From Shinisaurus crocodilurus (Eukaryota > Chordata > Lepidosauria > Squamata > Shinisauridae): a stretch of DNA of 64,000 bases. Made by a program: the position numbers and the translations under genes. Below the pieces are notes generated by a model. It was not told the DNA's origin. It did no database searches and saw nothing but the letters and a program-made list of their open reading frames with translations. The stretch covers positions 132,116,274 through 132,180,273 of the forward strand of contig CM037877.1 of assembly GCA_021292165.1 (NCBI GenBank). The letters are read 5' to 3'. Shown here in pieces: positions 23,601 to 29,728 of this stretch. Within the stretch, counting starts at the first letter, position 1; the number at the start of each line of letters is the position of its first letter.

Positions 23601-26600
23601 GCATTCACTCAGTTTGCAGAGGTAAGAGGAAGTCCAGTTGTGCTTTTCAGTTTTGGAAAAAAATGGACATAATCCAGCTAAAATTAAGCCATTTTAAGCC
23701 CACACTTAACTTCCTCATTGGACTTAAAAGGACTCAGTCCAGCTAAGTTTGTTTGCAGGTGACTCATGGGTGTACAACCTTTACGTCCCCGAGAGCCATA
23801 TGTGATGAACACATGTGCGCCCACACACAACACATATATATGCGTACACACATCCCAGGGTTGCCACTTTCGGGAAAGTCAGGGAAATGGAACTTGGTCA
23901 GGGAAAATAATGTGGGGACACTGCAGAACTGGGGGGACACTAGGGACACCTGATCTCCCCCAAGGAAACCAGGGGATCATGCTGCAAAAAGTGGGGAAAT
24001 AGCCCCTTTCTGCAAACCGTGATCTCCCAGGGCTTTGCAAGGAGCTGACATGTCCAGACCTGTCGGCTCCTTGCGAAAGGGGCGGGGGAATACTTACCTG
24101 AAGCCTGGCGTAGGCACTGTACAGGGTGCCTGCTGGATTTGGCTGGATAGTGCAGTACCCTTGCACTAACCCAATCGGGCAGGTCGGGTTAAAAAAGAAA
24201 AATGAGCACAATTATTTGCTTCACGTTATCGGTACATTAAAAAGGGGGGAGCAACCACGGGCAGCTCCTCCAAGGTACCACGGGGGGGTCCTTGGAGGGG
24301 CATCTCATGGGTGCCTCCATGGGGATTGCGAAAGCTGCTTGACAGCTGGCTTTTGCAATATCAGAGTTAACCCATGATGGGTCATGTTGTCTGAGTTTGG
24401 ACGACATGACAACCAATTGTAGGTCAAACAGACCCTACTACAAGCTATGGCTTTTTAAGGTGACTTATTACCCAGAAATGACCACCCTGATAAACCCGTC
24501 CCAGGTTCGCATGACATGACAACCCACCGTGACTTATAAGCCATGGTGGGTTGTCGTGTCATGCAAACCCAGTCTCAATGTTTAAAGAAGCTCATATTGA
24601 CACTTCTATCCTGATCAAAAAATTGCCTTTGGTACTTGTGTAGTTTTAAACCATTTAATAAAATCGCTATTTAATGTAATGTGACCTATGAATTCTTTGA
24701 ACTTGGGGTTATTTTTGAATGGTGGTCAGGGAAATTGACCAAAGTTGGTCAGGGAAAGTCAGGGAAATGGAAAATGAGATCTTAGTGGCAACCCGGCATC
24801 CACACCCGCCCACCAGTGATCTATATGAGGATCTCTGGGGAAGGGATTAGAGAGAGTACAAACGGCAGGGAATTTGGTGGAAGTGAAAGGGTCAGGGCAT
24901 CTTTGGGGGGCCTCAGGTTGTGCCCTTCTGAAGTAACTGAACTTCAGGGGAAAGTGCCCTGGACCTCTGGTGCGGATGACCAGTGGCACACACACCCCTC
25001 TCTGAAGGTCTCATTTAAACTGCAATTTGGATAAATTAGAAGCAGCGGATACCTTTTCATCTTTTCTTATGTTGTCCAAACTATAGTTTAATGCAGGGGA
25101 GACAGATGCCCCCCTACTCAGACCTCTGCGGAGCAGATGACCATCAGGGGGCATAGCTATGCCCTCAATGCCATTGTTCCCTGACATGAAACACTGGCTG
25201 GAGCGCCAACTGCCACTTTGTGTCAGGGCCGCTGTACTCACGTCGTGTCCTCCCCGATTGGGGAAGGTGCAGTGAGGACAAAGTGGCCCCGGCTGAAGCT
25301 GCAGTCGGAGAGCTCCAGCTCTAGCCTCAGCTGGGGCCGTTTTGCCATTGCACGCCCAGCGTGTCCTCCGTGATGGGGGGAGGTGTGGTGTGGGCAAAGC
25401 ACTTACTGTGTTGCTCGCTCTCCCATTAGGGAGGGGCATGCTCAGGCGGATTCCCCTCTGCAGGCCTCCAGGGTGCTTAGGAAGGGGTGGGGAACAGGGA
25501 TTCCCACCACTTTCCCAAGCCCTGGTTGACTCCTGGGGAGGGTGTGCAGGACCGTTGGGGTTGGGCAGGCCTGCAGAGGGAGCCAGAGCCTCTGCAGGCT
25601 GGGTGGGGAGTGTCCGTGAGCCAGGGGTCCCCTTCTATTGGATAAAAGTAAGAAGATTCTCCCTCTTGCAGAAGGTACTACTTAACTTCCATTGCTTTCA
25701 ACTGTACTTAATCAAGACTAACTTTAATGAGATCAGGACTGATGAACTGCTTATCCTTGGCTGGACCCTGCTCGTAACAGAAGTGCTCGAAGTTACAGTA
25801 GTGTACTACTGATTAGTTTTTGTGGCTGACTGTGAGTGCTTGTGCCATTAAAAGATGACAAATAAATGGAGAAGGGCTACTGAGGAGAGGAGAATATATA
25901 TGGAGAAGCTTATCGCTTCTAGACAGCAACTCTATTTATTTGGGTTGAGGGTTTTTTTAGTAATTTTTGCCATTTTCATAAGTTACCATAAATCTAGTGT
26001 AGAAAGTCAGTTATGGAATTTTTAAATAGTAACATTAAAATACATGTATTGATCAGCAGTACAAATAATGGAAGAGAATATTTAGGAGCCTGAATGTTAA
26101 CAATTGACTGAATAATCTTCATGCACTTTCATTATAAGTTCCACTTGTGCCAACCATTTCCAGTAGTTTAGTAGACATTCCTGGATTCACCTTGATTCTT
26201 GCTTCTGTTGAAGTAACTGAGTGGCCAAGTTGGACTGTATTTGAATGTCCCCTCTCATTTTTTTGTATTAAGGGAACAAGCCACGAAGTCATACTTCCCC
26301 AGTGTCTAAACTCTGAAGGAATTAAAAACAAAGTTGTCGGTTTCCTGTCAAAGGTATTTTTTTTTTTTTTACATTAAATTGATGGCTTAATGCTAGTGCC
26401 AATTTTTCCATTTTGAAATGAATGTTTCCTAAACAAGCATGCATACTATCTTTTGGCTATAATTAAGACATCTGGGGTTGGATCCAGGATTTTCCTTCCT
26501 CTGCTCACAGAAGGTGCCTCCACCTGATTCACAGAGATCTCCCCCTACACCACAGCTCACCCCATTCAGCAGAGTTCCCTAACCTTTGTGTAGCATGGCT

Positions 26601-28892
26601 ACAAGGGCTGCCATGGGGAGGAGAGGACAGAGGAGCCTACTTCTGCCGGCCCAGTTCTGTTTGCCAAAATCTGAATCCAGCCCATTCATTGCATTTACAA
26701 CTTAGCAGAGCCTATTTAGAACCTTGGATCAAAATTCAGAATCTTTGGCTATGCAGTCCAAACGCCTTGTGCATTGCAGAATTATGTCGTCTTAGTAATG
26801 ATACAGATTTGTTTCTTTCTCTGTAAGGACCCTAAGCAATATCACCTCTTTGTGTTCTCTGTGCAGTTCCATACATTTATTTTGAATATATGTATCACGC
26901 CTTTCAGCCTGACAGTAGGACCCCAAGGCAGCTGATAAGTGAAAATTAATAAAATCAGAGTTCTGGGTTCTGCACCTGTACAGAGCTAGATTCAGAACAA
27001 TTAGCCTGGGAACTGATGCTAACCCCTCACTCATTAAAATGGGTGGTCCTGCATGTGTGCATGTGACCCTACAGGTAGGATGAGCAACTTCCTCTTCACC
27101 CTTCATTTAGGGGCAAACTGAGCTAACACGGCAATTAGAAGCTCAATGCTCTTCTAACTTCCATAGTAGCAACAGCTAATTAACAGCATGGTTGGCTACT
27201 CTTAGTTATGTTTCCTTTGGCTTTTCTCTCAGACCTACCACATAGAGGAGACAGCAGAGGCAAGAACAGAACGAATGAAAGAGGAAAATGCTCTTTTTAA
27301 GTGCCACTTACTGGACGCTACAGCAGACAGACGTAGGGCCCTGATCTTAGAGGTATGTTGTAGTCCTGTGGGTGAGACTCTGAATGCAGTAAGTGATGCC
27401 CACTGGCATATTCATTTTCATTTCTACAGAGCACAAAAGGCAATACTAAACGTGCACAGCAAATTTAGGGCTAATTTGTACCAGACATTGTTTTGTCAGG
27501 AGTAACCCTGTGTGAACATACATATAGGTGACCACAGCTGTAGTCAGCACCCATGGGAATTGCTACTGTGTTGGTCCAGTTCATATTGTTCTTACATGTG
27601 ACTGCCTCTGGGTACACATTCCTAACTACTCATATAGACAGATACTGGTTTTGGGCGTACTAGCCCTCATTTTAGAACACTTTCTGTAATGTTGAGCTCT
27701 ACACATAAGCTCTTGCTAGCTTGTAGAGAAGAGGAAACCTTGCCTGCAACGGGGGAGACCGCACCTGCCAGTCGCTTGTTTAGTGAGAGTTAGCTCCTGC
27801 GCTTCTGATTCAGAGGGTGGTGCTTAATCTTCTGCTATTAGGTGAGGATAGCCCTACCCTGTGGCTTATTCTTACCTTTAAGCAGATTAGCTTAAGCCAG
27901 ATCAGACCAAAGGTTTCTGATCATTGTAACTTATGGGGGAAAGGTCTCTCAATTCTCCACCCCATGTGGCACGGAAGGGATTGCAGAATTTCCCCCTCAC
28001 AATAGCTTAGTGTTTAGGGGGCCACATCAGGAGTCCTTTCAGGCAGGGCAAGAGATGTTCTAAGATGCATTCTAAGACTATTGAATAGCCCATCTTCCTA
28101 ACATAGCCTCTCTCCCAAAACCGACTTTGTAATGACTGGGTCACAGCTACTTCTACAGTCCTGCTAAATGGCCCATGCTGGAGTATAAGAAACTGTTTAG
28201 TCTACACAAGTAACCAGCAGCATGAGAGCAGCTTTTTTTTTTCTTTTTTTTTTTTAAGAAGCAACTTAAGGGTGTCTCATGTCCCCTTTCGTTGGGACTG
28301 GCAGTCACAGGCTGGCTTCTAGCAGTCTCTCCAGGCAGTTGCAGATCAGGCCATCTTAAATCCTGTTTGTAAGAAACTCTAGCCAGCTACAGGCAGTATC
28401 CAATTCTGCCCAAGTGCCAGCGACACCCACCTCTTGTGCAGTGGGGATTTAGTGCTTCCGATAGGAACTGGAAATCAGCAGAAATGCTTGTTTCCGGAAC
28501 AGAAATCTGCTGACCTGTCCCAATCTGCAAATGAGCGTTTCTGCTAGTTTCGGAGCTTGCTTTTTTCCTACTGGGTCAGGCTTGCACAATGGAATCGGTG
28601 AGCAGCCTTACTGGATACTATGCTTGGCTGATTCATCTTACATTTGCTAACATTCCTCTGCTTAGCAGCTTTACTATATAACAACTCTTTTGTTTTCAAT
28701 CTGTAGCCCTCCCCCAAAAGAAAGTGCTTTTCACCTAGTGAGGCACAATACAGGTCAGCAATTGACACTACTGAAGGGATGCTGAACGCTGTGAAGCTGC
28801 TGCTACAGAAGGGCCCACCCCCCGTTTGGCTCGCAAAGAAACTTGAAGCAATACAGACAACGCTGGACAGCTTGAAGAATAGCATATGTTGA
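2949..28892 (+). CDS. FIRRM: FIRRM (C1orf112/FLIP), 3' fifteen exons
   Basis: FIRRM binds and stabilises the AAA ATPase FIGNL1. The complex limits RAD51 on chromatin during homologous recombination and interstrand crosslink repair. The protein is mostly helical with no catalytic motif. Exons found: 2949-3097, 4964-5047 (possible cassette), 6540-6669, 7142-7325, 8505-8587, 9095-9146, 10899-10988, 19247-19432, 20736-20858, 21397-21492, 22808-22922, 23517-23621, 26273-26353, 27233-27352 and 28707-28892. All junction phases agree except for one extra base in 22808-22922. The translation follows human FIRRM from KFPPSL to the C terminus, with strong blocks such as LLAMDTWCFLARYGTA and LIKSCPAECYQ. 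About 594 codons are present; the human protein is about 853 residues, so the N-terminal third is upstream. One intron uses a GC donor. The gene converges on SCYL3. Confidence 0.93.
3476..4619. mobile_element. Palindromic TIR element with 3-bp target duplication, host of a nested element
   Basis: The ends are GACCTGGTTTGCATG at 3476 and CAAACCAGCTC at 4619, imperfect inverted repeats. ATT flanks both sides (3473-3475 and 4620-4622). Internal blocks around GTTGTTAGCATGATG on the left and CGTCATGCTAACAACCTATG on the right are also inverted. A GACTCG-rich element is nested at 3642-4345. Similar ends and 3-bp duplications occur at 16991-17307 and 35987-36421. A PIF/Harbinger-like DNA transposon is possible, but the class is not proven. 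Confidence 0.6.
3642..4345. mobile_element. GACTCG-rich hAT-like non-autonomous element
   Basis: The element starts CAGGGATGGGGACTCGGACT and ends AAGATCCCTG. It is flanked by 8-bp near-identical duplications ACCCAGAC (3634-3641) and ACCCAAAC (4346-4353). Both subterminal regions are packed with GACTCG/CGAGTC words in both orientations. The middle has CTGCCTGCCTG repeats and a run of C at about 4184-4196. The CAG...CTG ends and 8-bp duplication suggest hAT. No transposase is present. Confidence 0.65.
4623..4963. other. FIRRM intron, nothing recognised
   Basis: AT-rich intronic sequence with a short T run near 4888. No feature is supported. Confidence 0.5.
4964..5047 (+). CDS. FIRRM: FIRRM candidate cassette exon (28 codons)
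   Basis: A good acceptor (TCTTGTCTTCCAG) opens an 84-nt frame. It starts and ends in phase 1, so it can be skipped without a frame change. It encodes VLQTVVLPAEAFMVQSPIV and continues to RILQSG. Skipping it gives KTL-DLSPELHFPQC, which aligns directly with human SKLDLPCELQFPQC; the human protein as I recall it lacks this segment. The donor is the weak point: GT pairs occur only in the run GGTGGTGGGGGG, so the right end is uncertain by a few bases. Confidence 0.45.
5221..5395. mobile_element. Two partial copies of the GCAATCCTAT foldback MITE
   Basis: Starting GCTGCAATCCTATATACACT and including the CAATGGGACTTCTGAGTAGA core, a second copy follows directly and ends ACATGCATAGGAT. The same family occurs at 39532-39622 and 55864-55951, and longer relatives at 43652-43749 and 51120-51252. 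Ends are inverted (CAATCCTATAC and GTATAGGATTGC). Confidence 0.55.
5396..6539. other. FIRRM intron, nothing recognised
   Basis: Intronic DNA with a TTTA repeat near 5620-5638 and an A run at 6520-6530 before the next exon. Small open frames here show no similarity I know. Confidence 0.5.
6540..6669 (+). CDS. FIRRM: FIRRM exon (SPELHFPQC block)
   Basis: The exon starts after TGATTTCAG. It enters in phase 1 and leaves in phase 2 at CCCAG/GTAATT. It encodes SPELHFPQCRLLLSVMDMLP then SQPQDVQALW, parallel to human CELQFPQCLLLVVVMDKLPS. It lies downstream of an A-rich tract. Confidence 0.9.
7142..7325 (+). CDS. FIRRM: FIRRM exon (QCSGELSLP block)
   Basis: The exon starts after TTTCTCTGCAG and finishes an AGG codon. 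It reads VPLFAALFLSLQQCSGELSL and later YVCVHLCTFITSIP, ending in phase 0 at CTACTG/GTAAGA. The conserved ECSGELSLP-like and VCVHLCTFITS stretches match human FIRRM. Confidence 0.92.
7326..8504. other. FIRRM intron, nothing recognised
   Basis: Intronic DNA with a C-rich patch at 7576-7612. No repeat or gene is recognised. Confidence 0.5.
8505..8587 (+). CDS. FIRRM: FIRRM exon (MTALLAMDTWCFLA)
   Basis: A TTTTTTTTCTCAG acceptor starts the exon. The 83-nt frame begins ECSLLETVLGSN and continues MMTALLAMDTWCFLA. It leaves in phase 2 at CCCG/GTAAGA. It is nearly identical to human ITSLLAMDAWCFLA. Confidence 0.94.
8847..9010 (+). mobile_element. 5S rRNA-derived SINE with a CR1-type 3' tail
   Basis: The head carries 5S rRNA words in order: GGAAAGCTAAGCAGGGTCAG, GCCTGGTT, then TACTTGGATGGGAGACC. 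These are the 5S internal promoter region. The tail from about 8938 is the CR1 3' end (TTGAGCAGGGGGTTGGACTC to CTATGA). This suggests transcription from a 5S-type promoter and mobilisation by the CR1 machinery through the shared tail. Two more copies lie at 35141-35305 and 41411-41572. Confidence 0.8.
9095..9146 (+). CDS. FIRRM: FIRRM short exon (YGTADLCAHH)
   Basis: A 52-nt exon after TCATCTCCTAG. It completes arginine and encodes YGTADLCAHHACIIAHL, ending in phase 0 at TTTG/GTAAGC. It joins the previous exon to recreate WCFLARYGTA. Confidence 0.93.
9433..9867 (+). mobile_element. Retroviral-type LTR, + orientation
   Basis: The copy starts TGTGAGGGATTGAGGCCTAC and ends near GGAGTGACTTATTCTCA. 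The start matches the LTR at 51460 (TGTGAAGGATTGAGGCCTAC). It contains AGAGAGAAGCAGAGAGGGAG and GTTT repeats. It faces an inverted copy at 10030-10395. No viral genes remain. Confidence 0.6.
9868..10395 (-). mobile_element. Inverted LTR of the same family plus leader sequence
   Basis: From 10030 the sequence is the inverted repeat of the preceding LTR (AAGTCACTCCAAACTTTCAG and onward). It decays beyond about 10300, and I place the end near 10395. The spacer 9868-10029, read on the - strand, resembles the leader after the LTR at 53582-53735 (both contain GGAACCTTGACA). So this is LTR plus leader in - orientation, abutting a + LTR. Confidence 0.55.
10899..10988 (+). CDS. FIRRM: FIRRM exon with a GC splice donor
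   Basis: After CCTGATTCAG the 90-nt frame encodes IKSCPAECYQVSLLGVLLRR and then LLFLMAADHQ. The exon ends CACCAG/GCAAGT: the intron starts with GC, and no GT in the vicinity keeps the frame. GC-AG introns are a known minor class with otherwise strong donor consensus, as seen here. The intron is 8.3 kb and is filled with mobile elements. Confidence 0.92.
11225..12086 (-). mobile_element. LTR-like sequence, left part (low confidence)
   Basis: On the - strand this contains AATAAACAACTC, like an LTR polyadenylation signal, followed by a probable R-U5 region. It has a direct tandem duplication of 32 bp (11457-11488 and 11489-11520). The sequence seems to continue after the LINE insertion, at 16120-16560. 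Class and limits are uncertain. A Tigger-like MITE is nested at 11640-11898. Confidence 0.3.
11640..11898. mobile_element. Tigger-like (pogo/Tc1-mariner) MITE
   Basis: Ends CAGTAATACCTTGGATTGCA and its inverted copy CAATCCAAGGTATTACTG. TA flanks both sides (11638-11639 and 11899-11900). It is 259 bp with no coding capacity. Its ends match the larger element at 18059-19086. Confidence 0.75.
12421..13536 (-). pseudogene. LINE reverse transcriptase domain, 371-codon open frame
   Basis: This open frame holds the palm and thumb of the reverse transcriptase: MAFIDLAKAFDTVDR, GVKQGCVIAPTLF, then QYADDNVV with intact catalytic aspartates. Downstream are VLPTLLYACKTWT and QWSGHVVRMSG, typical of this family. 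The fingers (13540-14560) are split over several frames, so no complete polyprotein can be made. The frame ends 320 bp before the TGATGA tail. Confidence 0.85.
14576..15262 (-). pseudogene. LINE apurinic endonuclease domain, interrupted
   Basis: An endonuclease/exonuclease/phosphatase-type domain: VTILSAYAPT, ILLGDFNARVGRDFDLW, ITNTLFRQ and HWHLLDYVIVRVRD. It stops at a TGA where a tryptophan is normal (NDC-stop-TDHQ), a single-base nonsense change. Between SAYAPTLDAY and DIKESFYTQL it carries foreign sequence from a CR1 3' tail (14949-15041), which happens to stay open. Confidence 0.8.
14949..15041 (+). mobile_element. CR1 3' tail nested in the LINE endonuclease
   Basis: GTCAGGGATGCTTTGACCTG to TTCTATGATTCTATGA is the CR1 3' end. 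It lies opposite to the host LINE's orientation. CTTGATGT is duplicated next to its start. It dates the CR1 event after the LINE insertion. Confidence 0.8.
16120..16560 (-). mobile_element. LTR-like sequence, right part (low confidence)
   Basis: This continues the sequence that was interrupted by the LINE. I can name no domain. The proposal of one split LTR rests on continuity across the target duplication and the poly(A) signal in the left part. Confidence 0.25.
16880..16985 (-). mobile_element. L2-related LINE fragment
   Basis: TTCAGGTATCCTGGTCCTAT and AAGGCCTTATATGTTAATAT resemble the block at 42784-42850, which encodes L2-like protein on the - strand. Short and old. Confidence 0.4.
16991..17307. 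mobile_element. Palindromic MITE with 3-bp target duplication
   Basis: Ends GACCTGGTTTGCACATCATG and CATGACATGCAAACCGGGTC are inverted. AAT flanks both sides (16988-16990 and 17308-17310). Internal copies of TTAAACAACCCAG are inverted as well, so it can fold almost entirely. It is the smallest complete member of the family seen at 3476 and 35987. Confidence 0.7.
17659..17779. mobile_element. Near-perfect foldback hAT-like MITE
   Basis: A 121-bp hairpin: CAGTGTTCTCCAACCTTGGG and its exact inverted copy at the other end, with a short loop near CAGCTACGCTGG. The 8-bp duplication CTTTAGGG flanks it (17651-17658 and 17780-17787). Nearly no divergence between arms or flanks suggests recent insertion. 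A shorter relative is at 40101-40187. Confidence 0.85.
18059..19086. mobile_element. Tigger-like element with GC-rich interior
   Basis: Ends CAGTAGTACCTTGGATTACG and ATCCGAGGTATTACTG, with TA at 18057-18058 and 19087-19088. Near the left end two 33-bp arms (18131-18163 and 18229-18261) are exact inverted copies. The interior is CpG-rich, with two related blocks (about 18270-18440 and 18480-18660) and a minisatellite. Long frames are open on both strands only because of the repeat; no transposase motif is present, so I call it non-autonomous. Confidence 0.75.
18725..18906. repeat. 24-bp minisatellite, about 7.5 units
   Basis: CATCAC recurs at 18732, 18756, 18780, 18804, 18828, 18852, 18876 and 18900, exactly every 24 bp. 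The unit is GGGCATCACTTCCGGGGCCG plus CGAC. The internal units are identical. As 24 is divisible by three, no frame gains a stop. Confidence 0.95.
19247..19432 (+). CDS. FIRRM: FIRRM exon (FIQNFSPKDTENL)
   Basis: A phase 0 to phase 0 exon of 62 codons after CATCTCCTTGCAG. It starts GKFIQNFSPKDTENLLLWQH, like human EFIQKFSPKEAENLPLWQH. It ends LPQV before GTAAGC. Confidence 0.92.
19992..20640. mobile_element. Element with 70-75-bp inverted arms and 17-bp flanking repeats
   Basis: TTCCATTAAGGCTCCAT flanks it on both sides (19975-19991 and 20641-20657). Inside, the arm starting AGAAACTTAAAAGTCAAGAG is inverted near 20486-20559. The right end is a TG/TA microsatellite (20592-20640). The middle has CTGAAGAAGGCC...GGGCCGAAAT at 20180-20204. 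The long target duplication suggests retrotransposition; a Penelope-like origin is possible but unproven. Confidence 0.5.
20592..20640. repeat. TG/TA microsatellite
   Basis: About 13 TG units followed by 11 TA units, at the right end of the 19992-20640 element. Confidence 0.95.
20736..20858 (+). CDS. FIRRM: FIRRM exon (LSALLSMCQTAGE)
   Basis: Forty-one codons between TACTTTGCTAG and GTAAGA, phase 0 on both sides. It encodes NAALSALLSMCQTAGERLEE and ends LHAAQ. It parallels human TVLSALLAVCNSAGEALD. Confidence 0.9.
20859..21396. other. FIRRM intron, nothing recognised
   Basis: Intronic DNA with G-rich patches at 21170-21190 and 21236-21246. No repeat is named. Confidence 0.45.
21397..21492 (+). 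CDS. FIRRM: FIRRM exon (FIQVLEPQLLIQ)
   Basis: A phase 0 exon of 32 codons. The acceptor GATGAAG is weak in pyrimidines; an alternative AG lies 10 bases downstream but would break the frame. It ends LQLFIQVLEPQLLIQ before GTAAGA, like human FFIQTLDPKLILQ. Confidence 0.87.
21493..22807. other. FIRRM intron with microsatellite and hAT-like scrap
   Basis: It contains a TG/CGTG repeat (22266-22320) and a one-ended match to hAT termini starting CAGGGGTTGGCAACTGCG at 22398. The rest is unassigned. Confidence 0.4.
22266..22320. repeat. TG/CGTG microsatellite
   Basis: Starts as TG repeats, changes to GTGCGT and then to GCGT units. Confidence 0.95.
22808..22922 (+). CDS. FIRRM: FIRRM exon with a one-base insertion in a T run
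   Basis: After CTTCCTGTAG the exon reads IIALQTSLLQVNPPDHVLTA in frame, matching human LQTSLLKLELPDYV. In the TTTT run at 22877-22880 there is one base too many. Before it the frame reads SLRF; the frame that resembles human SSLGKLFIPEAIQ continues as LSSMGKSFIPPDFQ only if that base is ignored. The exon is 115 nt; 114 nt would end in phase 0 and join the next exon correctly. Otherwise the next exon meets an early stop. This is either an assembly or sequencing error in a homopolymer or a real loss-of-function allele. Confidence 0.85.
23517..23621 (+). CDS. FIRRM: FIRRM exon (KLSCLFASLLANSSW)
   Basis: Thirty-five codons between ACTTGTTAG and GTAAGA; only phase 0 is open. It encodes VQVLSKLSCLFASLLANSSW and ends AVEAFTQFAE. 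The human parallel is LPNLSCMFALLLADRSW. A second AG six bases into the exon would give a two-residue-shorter form. Confidence 0.91.
23856..24796. mobile_element. TIR element with GTCAGGGAAA subterminal repeats
   Basis: Ends CAGGGTTGCCACT and AGTGGCAACCCGG are inverted and flanked by CATCC (23851-23855 and 24797-24801). Inside both ends, GTCAGGGAAATGG occurs in the same orientation, with further GTCAGGGAAA copies. A palindromic block (about 24392-24571), related to the CAAACC-ended MITEs, is nested within. The superfamily is unknown. Confidence 0.5.
24802..26272. other. FIRRM intron, GC-rich stretch without recognised gene
   Basis: 25080-25640 is GC-rich with two similar segments (TCGTGTCCTCCCCGATTGGG and GCGTGTCCTCCGTGATGGGG). 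Open frames on both strands overlap here but have no familiar motif and no splice support. Probably a repeat of unknown type. Confidence 0.35.
26273..26353 (+). CDS. FIRRM: FIRRM exon (LPQCLNSEGIKNKVV)
   Basis: Twenty-seven codons after TTTTGTATTAAG, phase 0. It encodes GTSHEVILPQCLNSEGIKNK and VVGFLSK, then GTATTT. The human parallel is VPQCLSSEETKNKVVSFLEK. Confidence 0.92.
26476..26690. mobile_element. MITE-like repeat with GGATCCAGGAT ends
   Basis: It starts GGTTGGATCCAGGATTTTCC and ends near CTGAATCCAGCCCATT. A second copy with the same order (CACAGCTCACCCCATTC, GGGCTGCCATGGG) is at 55621-55812. Ends are inverted around GGATCCAG. Confidence 0.5.
27233..27352 (+). CDS. FIRRM: FIRRM penultimate exon
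   Basis: Forty codons between TTTTCTCTCAG and GTATGT. It begins THYIEE-like (TYHIEETAEARTERMKEENA) and is charged and probably helical. It is much less conserved than the exons on either side, as in human FIRRM. Confidence 0.88.
28391..28625. mobile_element. MITE-like repeat with GTATCCA ends
   Basis: GCAGTATCCAATTCTGCC at the left and ACTGGATACTATGC at the right are inverted. The inside has GGAAATCAGCAG and CTGCTGACCTGTCC. A related copy is at 46976-47280. Confidence 0.45.
28707..28892 (+). CDS. FIRRM: FIRRM last coding exon and stop
   Basis: After CAATCTGTAG the frame reads PSPKRKCFSPSEAQYRSAID, then VKLLLQKGPPPVWLAKKLEA, ending LDSLKNSIC and TGA. YRSA and LLQKGP-PAWL are shared with the human C terminus. 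The KRK motif is a possible nuclear signal (inference). Confidence 0.93.
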   Translation, partial: PSPKRKCFSPSEAQYRSAIDTTEGMLNAVKLLLQKGPPPVWLAKKLEAIQTTLDSLKNSIC

Positions 28893-29114
28893 TCGGTTTA
28901 AATCTTCCCTTCTGGATGATTGCTAACTGCAGCTCCACACAAGACCCACAACCAGAAGCCAAAGAGGCAAACTGCAGCCCACCAATGGTGGTTCTAGAAT
29001 CTAGATCGAGCAGGTTGTATGTTCAGTTTATTTATACAACTCGCAGGGGCTTGTTGAACAGAAATGTAAAGATAACAAATTATCACTTAACATAAGGGAT
29101 TGAACATGGACTAA

Positions 29115-29120
29115 AATAAA
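29115..29120 (+). promoter_or_regulatory. Candidate FIRRM polyadenylation signal
   Basis: AATAAA lies 223 bp after the FIRRM stop codon. A second AATAAA on the same strand at 29459-29464 would extend the transcript past the SCYL3 poly(A) signal. Confidence 0.5.
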
Positions 29121-29415
29121 TGCCATTTTTTCTGTGACATTTCCTTATACTGCAGCCTGCCTTTACTACTAATTGGTAGGAAGCATTACAGATATGTTCA
29201 GCTGTAGGACAGTTCCTCTAGAAACTAAACTATCCAGCATAAGAACAAAATTTTGCTATGCTGTGATATTGTTCTCCCATCCTAATTTAAGTCCACATTG
29301 TACATATAGCTTTGTAAAAAACGTCGAAGATACCTGTAAAATCAATAGAACCATGTTGAGGCCCGGTTTTCTCATGAAAATAGAGCACACAAACATTCAA
29401 CTAGTGAATTATTCA

Positions 29416-29421
29416 TTTATT
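29416..29421 (-). promoter_or_regulatory. Candidate SCYL3 polyadenylation signal
   Basis: TTTATT on the + strand reads AATAAA on the SCYL3 strand, about 245 bp after its stop codon. With the FIRRM signal at 29115 the two 3' ends would stay separate; with the one at 29459 they would overlap. Confidence 0.5.
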
Positions 29422-29665
29422 TTTCCTAGAGTTCCACAAACAATAATAATTGTGGAAAAATAAAATCACACATCTGCAATACCTTCCTCTGTCCAATAAC
29501 TCCTTTTTAGCACCCAGGGCAGGAGGCCCCAGTTTTAGTTTTGGGCTAAACATTGCAGGTCAGAAAGGTGAGCACTTGCACTAACTGTGAAGATAACAAA
29601 TTCTTGCTGTTTGTGGAGCAGGGTATTGGGAAGAAGCTACCCAACACAGCACAAGGTCTTAGTTG

Positions 29666-29728
29666 TCACCAGTTGGCATCATCTTCCCAATGCAGCTCCT
29701 CCTCTTCTTCCCAGCCAACAACATCCAC
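29666..29728 (-). CDS. SCYL3: SCYL3 last exon
   Basis: Twenty codons plus TGA after the acceptor ATTATTCTAG. It encodes [20 protein letters not shown], the conserved acidic-aromatic C terminus of the family. Phase 0 matches the previous exon. Confidence 0.96.
   Translation of the reverse strand: MDVVGWEEEEELHWEDDANW

Noticed and set aside
25342..25812. A 156-codon + frame in a GC-rich block
   Set aside because: Low-complexity composition, overlapping open frames on the other strand, no motif, no splice support, located in a FIRRM intron.
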